From Nemertoderma westbladi (Eukaryota > Xenacoelomorpha > Nemertodermatida > Nemertodermatidae): a stretch of DNA of 64,000 bases. Positions 29,079 through 41,200 of this stretch are shown here, piece after piece. A program made the translations under genes and the position numbers. A model generated the notes under the pieces. It saw only the letters and a list, made by a program, of their open reading frames with translations, did not search any database and was not told where the DNA came from. Location: assembly GCA_032718475.1 (NCBI GenBank), contig JAUCBJ010006329.1, positions 124,001-188,000 of the forward strand. The letters are read 5' to 3'. Each line of letters starts with the position of its first letter. Within the stretch, counting starts at the first letter, position 1.

Positions 29079-32000
29079 ATACTTCATTATTTTTCTATTG
29101 CATTACATAATAACTTTAACTGCAGCCACATTAGCAATACGATGAAACTATAATAAATATTCTAGAACACAACAACATTAACAGGGAGATAGGCTACTTA
29201 TCTCTCACTCTGAGAGCCTGAAAAAAGGGGGTGTTCCGACGCTATCAAAATTAATCCATCTCCTGGGGAAAGACGAAGCAAAGAACAGCTGATTACTTCT
29301 ATAAATGAAAGTGTTACCTGCTCCTTTGACTTTCATTTAAGATTCTTTATCTTTTGGAGTGGGTTAGAAGTCATGAATATGAAAAACGATATCGTTTTTT
29401 GTAAAAAATCTGAGGATATTTTGATAAATTATTGGTGAAAAACCCCAAGGATTTTGACATGGCTTTAATACTTCATTATGTTCATGAAAAAACTGAGATA
29501 TTTGAGGTGAATTATTGCATTACATAATAACTTTAACTCCAGCCACTTTAGCAATACGATGAAACTATAATAAATATTCTAGAACACAACAATACTAACA
29601 TGGAGATAGGCTATTTATCTCTACACTCAGACAGCCACAGATAGGGAGGGGTGTTTTGACACAATCAAAATTCAACCATCTCCAGGGGAAAGACGAAGCA
29701 AATAACAGCTGTTTACTTCTATAAAGGAAAGTGTTACCTGTTCTTATGACTTTCGTTTAAGATTCTCTATCTCATGGAGTGGATTAGAAGTGATAAATAT
29801 GAAAATCGATGTGGTTTTTGAAAAAAATCAGAGGATATTTTGATAAATTATTGCTGAAAAACCCCAAGGATTTTGACATGGCTTTATACTCATTATATTC
29901 ATGAAATAGCTGAGATATTTGAGGTGAATTATTGCGTTACATATTAACTTTGGCTCCAGCCGCTTTGGCAATACGATGAAACTATACTAAATATTCTAGA
30001 ACACAACAATATTAACATGGAGATAGGCTATTTATCTCTCCACTCAGACAGCCACAGATAGGGAGGGGTGTTTTGACACAATCAAAATTCAACCATCTCC
30101 AAGGGAAAGACGAAGCAAATAACAGCTGATTACTTCTATAAAGGAAATTGTTACCTGTTCTTATGACTTTCGTTTAAGATTCTCTATCTCGTGGAGTGGA
30201 TTAGAAGTGATAAATATGAAAATCGATGTGGTTTTTGAAAAAAATCAGAGGATATTTTGATAAATTATTGCTGAAAAACCCCAAGCATTTTGACATGGCT
30301 TTAATACTTCATTATATTCATGAAATAGCTGAGATATTTGAGGTGAATTATTGTATCACATATTAACTTCGGCTCCAGGCGCTTTGGCAATACGATGAAA
30401 CTATAATATATATTCTAGAACACAACAATATTAACAAGGAGATAGGCTACTTATATCTTCACTCTGAGAGCCTCAAAAAGGGGGTGTTCCGACGCAATCA
30501 AAATTCATCCAACTCCAGGGGAAAGACGTAGCAAATAACAGCTGATTACTTCTATAAATGTAAGTGTTACCAGTTCTTTTGACTTTCATTTAAGATTCTT
30601 TATCTTGTGGAGTGGGTTAGAAGTCATGAATAAGAAAATCGATTTCGTTTTTTGTAAAAAATCTGAGGATATTTTGATAAATTATTGCTGAAAAACCCCA
30701 AGGATTTTGACATGGCTTTGATACTTCATTATTTTTCTATTGCATTACATAATAACTTTAACTGCAGCCACATTAGCAATACGATGAAACTATAATAAAT
30801 ATTCTAGAACACAACAACATTAACAGGGAGATAGGCTACTTATCTCTCACTCTGAGAGCCTGAAAAAAGGGGGTGTTCCGACGCTATCAAAATTAATCCA
30901 TCTCCTGGGGAAAGACGAAGCAAAGAACAGCTGATTACTTCTATAAATGAAAGTGTTACCTGCTCCTTTGACTTTCATTTAAGATTCTTTATCTTTTGGA
31001 GTGGGTTAGAAGTCATGAATATGAAAAACGATATCGTTTTTTGTAAAAAATTTGAGGATATTTTGATAAATTATTGGTGAAAAACCCCAAGGATTTTGAC
31101 ATGGCTTTAATACTTCATTATGTTCATGAAAAAACTGAGATATTTGAGGTGAATTATTGCATTACATAATAACTTTAACTCCAGCCACTTTAGCAATACG
31201 ATGAAACTATAATAAATATTCTAGAACACAACAATACTAACATGGAGATAGGCTATTTATCTCTACACTCAGACAGCCACAGATAGGGAGGGGTGTTTTG
31301 ACACAATCAAAATTCAACCATCTCCAGGGGAAAGACGAAGCAAATAACAGCTGTTTACTTCTATAAAGGAAAGTGTTACCTGTTCTTATGACTTTCGTTT
31401 AAGATTCTCTATCTCATGGAGTGGATTAGAAGTGATAAATATGAAAATCGATGTGGTTTTTGAAAAAAATCAGAGGATATTTTGATAAATTATTGCTGAA
31501 AAACCCCAAGGATTTTGACATGGCTTTATACTCATTATATTCATGAAATAGCTGAGATATTTGAGGTGAATTATTGCGTTACATATTAACTTTGGCTCCA
31601 GCCGCTTTGGCAATACGATGAAACTATACTAAATATTCTAGAACACAACAATATTAACATGGAGATAGGCTATTTATCTCTCCACTCAGACAGCCACAGA
31701 TAGGGAGGGGTGTTTTGACACAATCAAAATTCAACCATCTCCAAGGGAAAGACGAAGCAAATAACAGCTGATTACTTCTATAAAGGAAATTGTTACCTGT
31801 TCTTATGACTTTCGTTTAAGATTCTCTATCTCGTGGAGTGGATTAGAAGTGATAAATATGAAAATCGATGTGGTTTTTGAAAAAAATCAGAGGATATTTT
31901 GATAAATTATTGCTGAAAAACCCCAAGCATTTTGACATGGCTTTAATACTTCATTATATTCATGAAATAGCTGAGATATTTGAGGTGAATTATTGTATCA

Positions 32001-34379
32001 CATATTAACTTCGGCTCCAGGCGCTTTGGCAATACGATGAAACTATAATATATATTCTAGAACACAACAATATTAACAGGGAGATAGGCTACTTATATCT
32101 TCACTCTGAGAGCCTCAAAAAGGGGGTGTTCCGACGCAATCAAAATTCATCCAACTCCAGGGGAAAGACGTAGCAAATAACAGCTGATTACTTCTATAAA
32201 TGTAAGTGTTACCAGTTCTTTTGACTTTCATTTAAGATTCTTTATCTTGTGGAGTGGGTTAGAAGTCATGAATAAGAAAATCGATTTCGTTTTTTGTAAA
32301 AAATCTGAGGATATTTTGATAAATTATTGCTGAAAAACCCCAAGGATTTTGACATGGCTTTGATACTTCATTATTTTTCTATTGCATTACATAATAACTT
32401 TAACTGCAGCCACATTAGCAATACGATGAAACTATAATAAATATTCTAGAACACAACAACATTAACAGGGAGATAGGCTACTTATCTCTCACTCTGAGAG
32501 CCTGAAAAAAGGGGGTGTTCCGACGCTATCAAAATTAATCCATCTCCTGGGGAAATACGAAGCAAAGAACAGCTGATTACTTCTATAAATGAAAGTGTTA
32601 CCTGCTCCTTTGACTTTCATTTAAGATTCTTTATCTTTTGGAGTGGGTTAGAAGTCATGAATATGAAAAACGATATCGTTTTTTGTAAAAAATCTGAGGA
32701 TATTTTGATAAATTATTGGTGAAAAACCCCAAGGATTTTGACATGGCTTTAATACTTCATTATGTTCATGAAAAAACTGAGATATTTGAGGTGAATTATT
32801 GCATTACATAATAACTTTAACTCCAGCCACTTTAGCAATACGATGAAACTATAATAAATATTCTAGAACACAACAATACTAACATGGAGATAGGCTATTT
32901 ATCTCTACACTCAGACAGCCACAGATAGGGAGGGGTGTTTTGACACAATCAAAATTCAACCATCTCCAGGGGAAAGACGAAGCAAATAACAGCTGTTTAC
33001 TTCTATAAAGGAAAGTGTTACCTGTTCTTATGACTTTCGTTTAAGATTCTCTATCTCATGGAGTGGGTTAGAAGTCATGAATAAGAAAATCGATTTCGTT
33101 TTTTGTAAAAAATCTGAGGATATTTTGATAAATTATTGCTGAAAAACCCCAAGGATTTTGACATGGCTTTGATACTTCATTATTTTTCTATTGCATTACA
33201 TAATAACTTTAACTGCAGCCACATTAGCAATACGATGAAACTATAATAAATATTCTAGAACACAACAACATTAACAGGGAGATAGGCTACTTATCTCTCA
33301 CTCTGAGAGCCTGAAAAAAGGGGGTGTTCCGACGCTATCAAAATTAATCCATCTCCTGGGGAAATACGAAGCAAAGAACAGCTGATTACTTCTATAAATG
33401 AAAGTGTTACCTGCTCCTTTGACTTTCATTTAAGATTCTTTATCTTTTGGAGTGGGTTAGAAGTCATGAATATGAAAAACGATATCGTTTTTTGTAAAAA
33501 ATCTGAGGATATTTTGATAAATTATTGGTGAAAAACCCCAAGGATTTTGACATGGCTTTAATACTTCATTATGTTCATGAAAAAACTGAGATATTTGAGG
33601 TGAATTATTGCATTACATAATAACTTTAACTCCAGCCACTTTAGCAATACGATGAAACTATAATAAATATTCTAGAACACAACAATACTAACATGGAGAT
33701 AGGCTATTTATCTCTACACTCAGACAGCCACAGATAGGGAGGGGTGTTTTGACACAATCAAAATTCAACCATCTCCAGGGGAAAGACGAAGCAAATAACA
33801 GCTGTTTACTTCTATAAAGGAAAGTGTTACCTGTTCTTATGACTTTCGTTTAAGATTCTCTATCTCATGGAGTGGATTAGAAGTGATAAATATGAAAATC
33901 GATGTGGTTTTTGAAAAAAATCAGAGGATATTTTGATAAATTATTGCTGAAAAACCCCAAGGATTTTGACATGGCTTTATACTCATTATATTCATGAAAT
34001 AGCTGAGATATTTGAGGTGAATTATTGCGTTACATATTAACTTTGGCTCCAGCCGCTTTGGCAATACGATGAAACTATACTAAATATTCTAGAACACAAC
34101 AATATTAACATGGAGATAGGCTATTTATCTCTCCACTCAGACAGCCACAGATAGGGAGGGGTGTTTTGACACAATCAAAATTCAACCATCTCCAAGGGAA
34201 AGACGAAGCAAATAACAGCTGATTACTTCTATAAAGGAAATTGTTACCTGTTCTTATGACTTTCGTTTAAGATTCTCTATCTCGTGGAGTGGATTAGAAG
34301 TGATAAATATGAAAATCGATGTGGTTTTTGAAAAAAATCAGAGGATATTTTGATAAATTATTGCTGAAAAACCCCAAGG
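29079..34379 (+). repeat. Higher-order repeat, 1,642 bp, two full and two shortened copies
   Basis: The diagnostic junction cttcattatttttctattgc, a monomer missing about 25 bp, occurs at 29081, 30723, 32365 and 33174. Copies begin at 29079, 30721, 32363 and 33172. The first two periods are exactly 1,642 bp (four monomers); the third is 809 bp, lacking two monomers. The fourth follows the unit until about 34379, where ccccaagcatttt becomes ccccaaggatttt and the pattern ends. Copies differ by only scattered single bases, for example aacaagga versus aacaggga near 30438 and 32079. Confidence 0.92.
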
Positions 34380-34812
34380 ATTTTGACATGGCTTTAATAC
34401 TCATTATATTCATGAAATAGCTGAGATATTTGAGGTGAATTATTGCATTACATATTAACTTTGGCTCCAGCCGCTTTGGCAATACGATGAAACTATAATA
34501 AAAATTCTAGACCACAACAATATTAACAGGGAGATAGGCTACTTATCTCTTCATTCTGAGAGCCTCAAAAAGGGGGTGTTCCGACGCAATCAAAATTCAT
34601 CCATCTCCTGGGGAAAGACGAAGCAAATAACAGCTGATTACTTCTATAAAGGAAAGTGTTACCTGTTCTTATGACTTTCGTTTAAGATTCTCTATCTCGT
34701 GGAGTGGATTAGAAGTGATAAATATGAAAATCGATGTGGTTTTTGAAAAAAATCAGAGGATATTTTGATAAATTATTGCTGAAAAACCCCAAGGATTTTG
34801 ACATGGCTTTAA

Positions 34813-34883
34813 CCCTATCCATACCGGGGTACTTTAGACGCTCCACCTACCGGGGGGGGGACTTTTGGGGACGTAAAGTTTGG
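34813..34883. repeat. Left terminal inverted repeat of the MITE, with duplicated subterminal segment
   Basis: The left end reads CCCTATCCATACCGGGG, followed by about 27 bp that end in a second CCTACCGGGGGGGGG at about 34846-34860 and then ACTTTTGGGGACG. The right end has only one such unit, in which the terminus passes directly into the G-run and ACTTTTGGAGACG. The left arm therefore seems to carry a partial duplication of its own tip. Confidence 0.75.
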
Positions 34884-35259
34884 AAGCATATAACTTTGTG
34901 TGGTGTAATGATATCACTTTAAAGTAAAAAGTTTTAGATACAAAATTTATTCCTCTATCCAAATATGCCACACACTAATGCTGAAATATAATATTTATAT
35001 ACTATAATTATGTTTAAATTGATTTTAAATTTATATTAAATTGATTGAATTTTAAATTTCCCGCCTATAATAGTTCAGCAATAATATGACAGTTTCAGAG
35101 ACAGGTCAGTTTACGAGTCATTTTCATGGTCATAAATAATAATATGAAAATTAATTTTTGTTTTAAGATAAAGAATAATAAATTTTAGGAAAAGTAACGG
35201 AATTTCACTTGCAATAAATGTGGTTTGGCTTTGAACCAAGCAATCAAATAAAGTGCGTC

Positions 35260-35290
35260 TCCAAAAGTCCCCCCCCCGGTATGGATAGGG
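35260..35290. repeat. Right terminal inverted repeat of the MITE
   Basis: Read on the minus strand from 35290 inward, this gives CCCTATCCATACCGGG, matching the left tip base for base, then a G-run of about nine bases. The element stops exactly at the TTAA at 35291-35294, where satellite text resumes. Confidence 0.88.
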
Positions 35291-38200
35291 TTAATACTCA
35301 TTATATTCATGAAATAGCTGAGATATTTGAGGTGAATTATTGCATTACATATTAACTTTGGCTCCAGCCGCTTTGGCAATACGATGAAACTATAATAAAT
35401 ATTCTAGAACACAACAATATTAACAGGGAGATAGGCTACTTATCTCTCCACTCTGAGAGCCTCAATAAGGTGGTGTTCCGACGCAATCAAATTTCATCCA
35501 TCTCCAGGGGAAAGACGAAGCAAAGAATAGCTGATTTCTTCTATAAATGAAAGTGTTACCTGCTCTTTTGACTTTCATTTAAGATTCGCTATCTCATGGA
35601 GTAGGTTAGAAGTTATAAATATAAAAATTGATGTGGTTTTTGAAAAAAATCAAAGGATATTTTGATAAATTATTGCTGAAAAACCCCAAGGATTTTGACA
35701 GGGCTTTAATACTTCATTATGTTCATGAAATAGCTGAGATACTTGAGGTGAATTGTTGCATTATATATTAACTTCAGCTCCAGTCTCTTTGGCAATACGA
35801 TGAAACTATAATAAATCTAGAACACAACAATATTAACAGGGAGATAGGCTACTTATCTCTTCACTCTGAGAGCCTCAAAGAGGGGGTGTTCCGACGCAAT
35901 CAAAATTCATCCATATCCAGGGGAAAGACGAAGCAAATAACAGCTGATTACTTCTATAAATGTAAGTGTTACCAGTTCTTTTGACTTTCATTTAAGATTC
36001 TTTATTTTGTGGAGTGGGTTAGAAGTCATGAATAAGAAAACCGATTTCGTTTTTTGTAAAAAATCTGAGGATATTTTGATAAATTATTGCTGAAAAACCC
36101 CAAGGATTTTGACATGGCTTTAATACTTCATTATGTTCATGAAAAAACTGATATATTTGAGGTGAATTAATGCATTACATAATAACTTTAACTCCAGCCA
36201 CTTTAGCAATACGATGAAACTATAATAAATATTCTAGAACACAACAATATTAACATGGAGATAGGCTATTTATCTCTCCACTCAGACAGCCACAGATAGG
36301 GAGGGGTGTTTTGACACAATCAAAATTCAAACATCTCCAGGGGAAGACGAAGCAATTAATAGCTGATAACTTCTATAAATGTAAGTGTTACCTGTTCTTT
36401 AGACTTTCGTTTAAGATTGTCGATCTCTTGGATTGGGTTAGAAGTCATGAATATGATAATCGATGTCGTTTTTAGTAAAAAATCAGAGGAGATTTTAATA
36501 AATTATTGCTGAAAAACACCAAGGATTTTGACAAGGATTTAATACTCATTATATTCATGAAATAGCAGAGATATTTGAGGTGAATTATTGCATTACATAT
36601 TAACTTTGGCTCCAGCCGCTTTGGCAATACGATGAAACTATAATATATATTCTAGAACACAACAATATTAACAGGGATATAGGCTACTCATCTCTTCACT
36701 CTGACAGCCTCAAAAAGGGGGTGTTCCGACGCAATCAAAATTAATCCATCTCCAGGGGAAAGACGAAGCAAAGAATAGCTGATTACTTCTATAAATGTAA
36801 GTGTTACCTGTTCTTTAGACTTTCGTTTAAGATTGTCGATCTCTTGGATTGGGTTAGAAGTCATGAATATGATAATCGATGTCGTTTTTAGTAAAAAATC
36901 AGAGGAGATTTTTATAAATTATTGCTGAAAAACACCAAGGATTTTGACAAGGATTTAATACTCATTATATTCATGAAATAGCAGAGATATTTGAGGTGAA
37001 TTATTGCATTACATATTAACTTTGGCTCCAGCCGCTTTGGCAATACGATGAAACTATAATAAATATTCTAGAACACAACAATATTAACAGGGAGATAGGC
37101 TACTCATCTCTTCACTCTGACAGCCTCAAAAAGAGGGTGTTCCGACGCAATCAAAATTAATCCATCTCCAGGGGAAAGACGAAGCAGAGAACAGCTGATT
37201 ACTTCTATAAATGTAAGTGTTACCTGTTCTTTTGACTTTCATTTAAGATTCGCTATCTCATTGAGTGGGTTAGAAGTTATAAATATAAAAATCGATGTGG
37301 TTTTTGAAAAAAATCAAAGGATATTTTGATTAATTATTGCTGAAAAACACCAAGGATTTTGACATGGCTTTAATACTTCATTAGGTTCATGAAATAGCTG
37401 AGATATTTGAGGTGAATTATTGTATTACATATTAACTTTGGCTCCAGCCGCTTTGGCAATACGATGAAACTTTAATAATATTCTAGAACACAACAATATT
37501 AACATGGAGATAGGCTATTTATCTCTCCACTCAGACAGCCACAGATAGGGAGGGGTGTTTTGACACAATCAAAATTCAACCATCTCCAGGGGAAAGATGA
37601 AGCAAATAACAGCTGATTACTTCTATAAAGGAAAGTGTTACCTGTTCTTATGACTTTCGTTTAAGATTCTCTATCTCATGGAGTGGATTAGAAGTGATAA
37701 ATATGAAAATCGATGTGGTTTTTGAAAAAAATCAGAGGATATTTTGATAAATTATTGCTGAAAAACCCCAAGGATTTTGACATGGCTTTAATACTCATTA
37801 TATTCATGAAATAGCTGAGATATTTGAGGTGAATTATTGCGTTACATATTAACTTTGGCTCCAGCCGCTTTGGCAATACGATGAAACTATAATAAAAATT
37901 CTAGACCACAACAATATTAACAGGGAGATAGGCTACTTATCTCTTCATTCTGAGAGCCTCAAAAAGGGGGTGTTCCGACGCAATCAAAATTCATCCATCT
38001 CCTGGGGCAAGACGAAGCAAATAACAGCTGATTACTTCTATAAAGGAAAGTGTTACCTGTTCTTATGACTTTCGATTAAGATTCTCTATCTCGTGGAGTG
38101 GATTAGAAGTGATAAATATGAAAATCGATGTGGTTTTTGAAAAAAATCAGAGGATATTTTGATAAATTATTGCTGAAAAACCCCAAGGATTTTGACATGG

Positions 38201-41200
38201 CTTTAATACTCATTATATTCATGAAATAGCTGAGATATTTGAGGTGAATTATTGCATTACATATTAACTTCGGCTCCAGCCGCTTTGGCAATACGATGAA
38301 ACTATAATAAATATTCTAGAACACAACAATATTAACAGGGAGATAGGCTACTTATCTCTTCACTCTGAGAGCCTCAAAAACGGGGTGTTCCGACGCAATC
38401 AAATTTCATACATCTCCAGGGGAAAGACGAAGCAAAGAACAGCTGATTACTTCTATAAATGTAAGTGTTACTTGTTCTTTTGACTTTCATTTAAGATTCG
38501 CAACCTCATGGAATGGGTTAGAAGTTATAAATATGAAGATCGATGTGATTCTTGAAAAAAATCAAAGGATATTTTGATTAATTATCGCTGAAAAACACCA
38601 AGGATTTTGACATGGCTTTAATACTTCATTATGTTCATGAAATAGCTGAGAAATTTGAGGTGAATTGTTGCATTATATATTAACTTCAGCTCCAGTCTCT
38701 TTGGCAATACGATGAAACTATAATAAATATTCTAGAACACAACAATATTAACAGGGAGATAGGATACTTATCTCTTCACTCTGAGAGCCTCAAAAAGGGG
38801 GTGTTCCGACGCAATCAAATTTCATACATATCCAGGGGAAAGACGAAGCAAAGAACAGCTGATTACTTCTATAAATGTAAGTGTTACCTGTTCTTTTGAC
38901 ATTCATTTAAGATTCACTATCACATGGAGTGGGTTAGAAGTTATAAATATAAAAATCAATGTGGTTTTTGAAAAAAATCAAAGGATATTTTGATTAATTA
39001 TTGCTGAAAAACCCCAAGGATTTTGACATGGCTTTAATACTTCATTATGTTCATGAAATAGCTGAGATACTTGAGGTGAATTGTTGCATTATATATTAAC
39101 TTCAGCTCCAGTCTCTTTGGCAATACGATGAAACTATAATAAATATTCTAGAACACAACAATATTAACAGGGAGATAGGATACTTATCTCACCACTCAGA
39201 CAGCCACAGATAGGGAGGGGTGTTTTGACACAATCAAATTCAACCATCTCCAGGGGAAAGACGAAGCAAATAACAGCTGATTACTTCTATAAATGTAAGT
39301 GTTACCTGTTTTTTGATTTTCATTTAAGATTCTCTATCTCGTGGAGTGGGATAGAAGTCATGAATATGAAAATCGATGTCGTTTTTTGTAAAAAATCAGA
39401 GGAGATTTTGATAAATTATTGCAGAAAAACACCAAGGATTTTGACATGGCTTTAATACTTCATTATGTTCATGAAATAGCTGAGAAATTTGAGGTGAATT
39501 ATTGCATTATATATTAACTTCAGCTCCAGTCTCTTTGGCAATACGATGAAACTATAATAAATATTCTAGAACATAACAATATTAACAGGGAGATAGGCTA
39601 CTTATCTCTTCACTCTGAGAGCCTCAAAAAGGGGGTGTTCCGACGCAATCAAAATTCATCCATCTCCAGGGGAAAGACGAAGCCAATAACAGCTGATTAC
39701 TTCTATAAATGTAAGTGCTACCTGTTCTTTTGACTTTCATTTAAGATTCTTTATCTTTTGGAGTGGGTTAGAAGTCATGAATATGAAGAACGATGTCGTT
39801 TTTTGTAAAAAATCTGAGGATATTTTGATAAATTATTGCTGAAAAACCCCAAGGATTTTGACATGGCTTTAATACTTCATTATGTTCATGAAATAGCTGA
39901 GAAATTGTTGGTGAGTTTTTGTATTACATATTAACTTCGGCTCCAGCCGCTTTGGCAATACGATGAAACTATAATAAATATTCTAGAACACAACAATATT
40001 AACAGGGAGATAGGCTACTTATCTCTTCACTCTGAGAGCCTCAAAAATGGGGTGTTCCGACGCAATCAAATTTAATACATCTCCAGGGGAAAGACGAAAC
40101 AAAGAACAGCTGATTACTTCTATAAATGTAAGTGTTACCTGTTCTTTTGACTTTCATTTAAGATTCTTTATCTTGTGGAGTGGGTTAGAAGTCATGAATA
40201 AGAAAATCGATTTAGTTTTTTGTAAAAAATCTGAGGATATTTTGATAAATTATTGCTGAAAACCCCCAAGGATTTTGACATGGCTTTAATACTCATAATA
40301 TTCATGAAATAGCTGAGAAATTTGAGGTGAATTATTGTATCACATATTAATTTCGGCTCCAGCCGCTTTGGCAATACGATGAAACTATAATAAATAATTC
40401 TACAACAGAACAATATTAACAGGGAAATAGGCTACTCATCTCTTCACTCTGACAGCCTCAAAAAGGGGGTGTTCCGACGCAATCAAAATTCATCCATCTC
40501 CAGGGGAATGACGAAGCAAAGAACAGCTGATTACTTCTATAAATGTAAGTGTTACCTGTTCTTTTGACTTTCATTTAAGATTCGCTATCTCGTGGAGTGG
40601 ATTAGAAGTTATAAATATGAAAATCGATGTGGTTTTTGAAAAAATCAGAGGATATTTTGATAAATTATTGCTGAAAAACCCCAAGGATTTTGACATGGCT
40701 TTAATACTTCATTATATTCATGAAATAGCTGAGATATTTGAGGTGAATTATTGTATCACATATTAACTTCGGCTCCAGGCGCTTTGGCAATACGATGAAA
40801 CTATAATATATATTCTAGAACACAACAATACTAACAGGGAGATAGGCTACTTATCTCTTCACTATGAGAGCCTCAAAAAGGGGGTGTTCCGACGCAATCA
40901 AAATTCATCCATCTCCAGGGGAAAGACGAAGCAAATAACAGCTGATTACTTCTATAAATGTAAGTGTTACCTGTTTTTTGATTTTCATTTAAGATTCTCT
41001 ATCTCGTGGAGTGGGATAGAAGTCATGAATATGAAAATCGATGTCGTTTTTTGTAAAAAATCAGAGGAGATTTTGATAAATTATTGCAGAAAAACACCAA
41101 GGATTTTGACATGGCTTTAATACTTCATTATGTTCATGAAATAGCTGAGATATTTGAGGTGAATTATTGCGTTACATATTAACTTTGGCTCCAGCCGCTT

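Larger units (their letters stand above)
1..34812 (+). repeat. Satellite array, block 1 (about 415-bp monomer)
   Basis: This stretch is continuous head-to-tail satellite DNA with no host gene. Using the recurring box gggagatagg as an anchor, successive monomers start at, for example, 2092, 2510, 3493, 3908, 4326, 4745 and 5164, so most units are 409-419 bp. Conserved boxes in order are tctagaacacaacaatatta, gggagataggctacttatct, gagcctcaaaaa, tgttccgacgcaatcaaa, gacgaagcaaa, ggattttgacatggcttt and gcaatacgatgaaactata. All monomers lie in one orientation. Two early units (junctions near 245 and 1025) lack about 48 bp, giving a 368-bp spacing. A short partial unit lies near 1293. The sequence is AT-rich with many A and T tracts. 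The family itself is not one I recognise; centromeric or pericentromeric location is inference only. Confidence 0.97.
34813..35290. mobile_element. piggyBac-type MITE, non-autonomous, 478 bp
   Basis: The satellite text gacatggctttaatactc is interrupted exactly at its TTAA. Copies of TTAA flank the insert at 34809-34812 and 35291-35294. The ends form inverted repeats starting CCCTATCCATACCGGG at 34813 and its complement ending at 35290. TTAA duplication with CCC-starting termini is the hallmark of piggyBac-superfamily elements. The interior is AT-rich, has no open frame of useful length and encodes no transposase, so it would need one in trans. An intact counterpart without the insert lies at 58630-58633. 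Family assignment rests on the termini only. Confidence 0.88.

Noticed and set aside
35185-35379. Minus-strand open frame crossing from satellite into the MITE.
   Set aside because: It is a chance fusion of the satellite frame with the MITE right end.
39225-39455. A 76-codon plus-strand open frame starting MTQSNSTISRGKTKQ, seen at 39225, 52594 and 61924.
   Set aside because: The three copies are the same duplicated satellite segment, so recurrence is not independent evidence. Sister monomers have stops or frameshifts in the same place.
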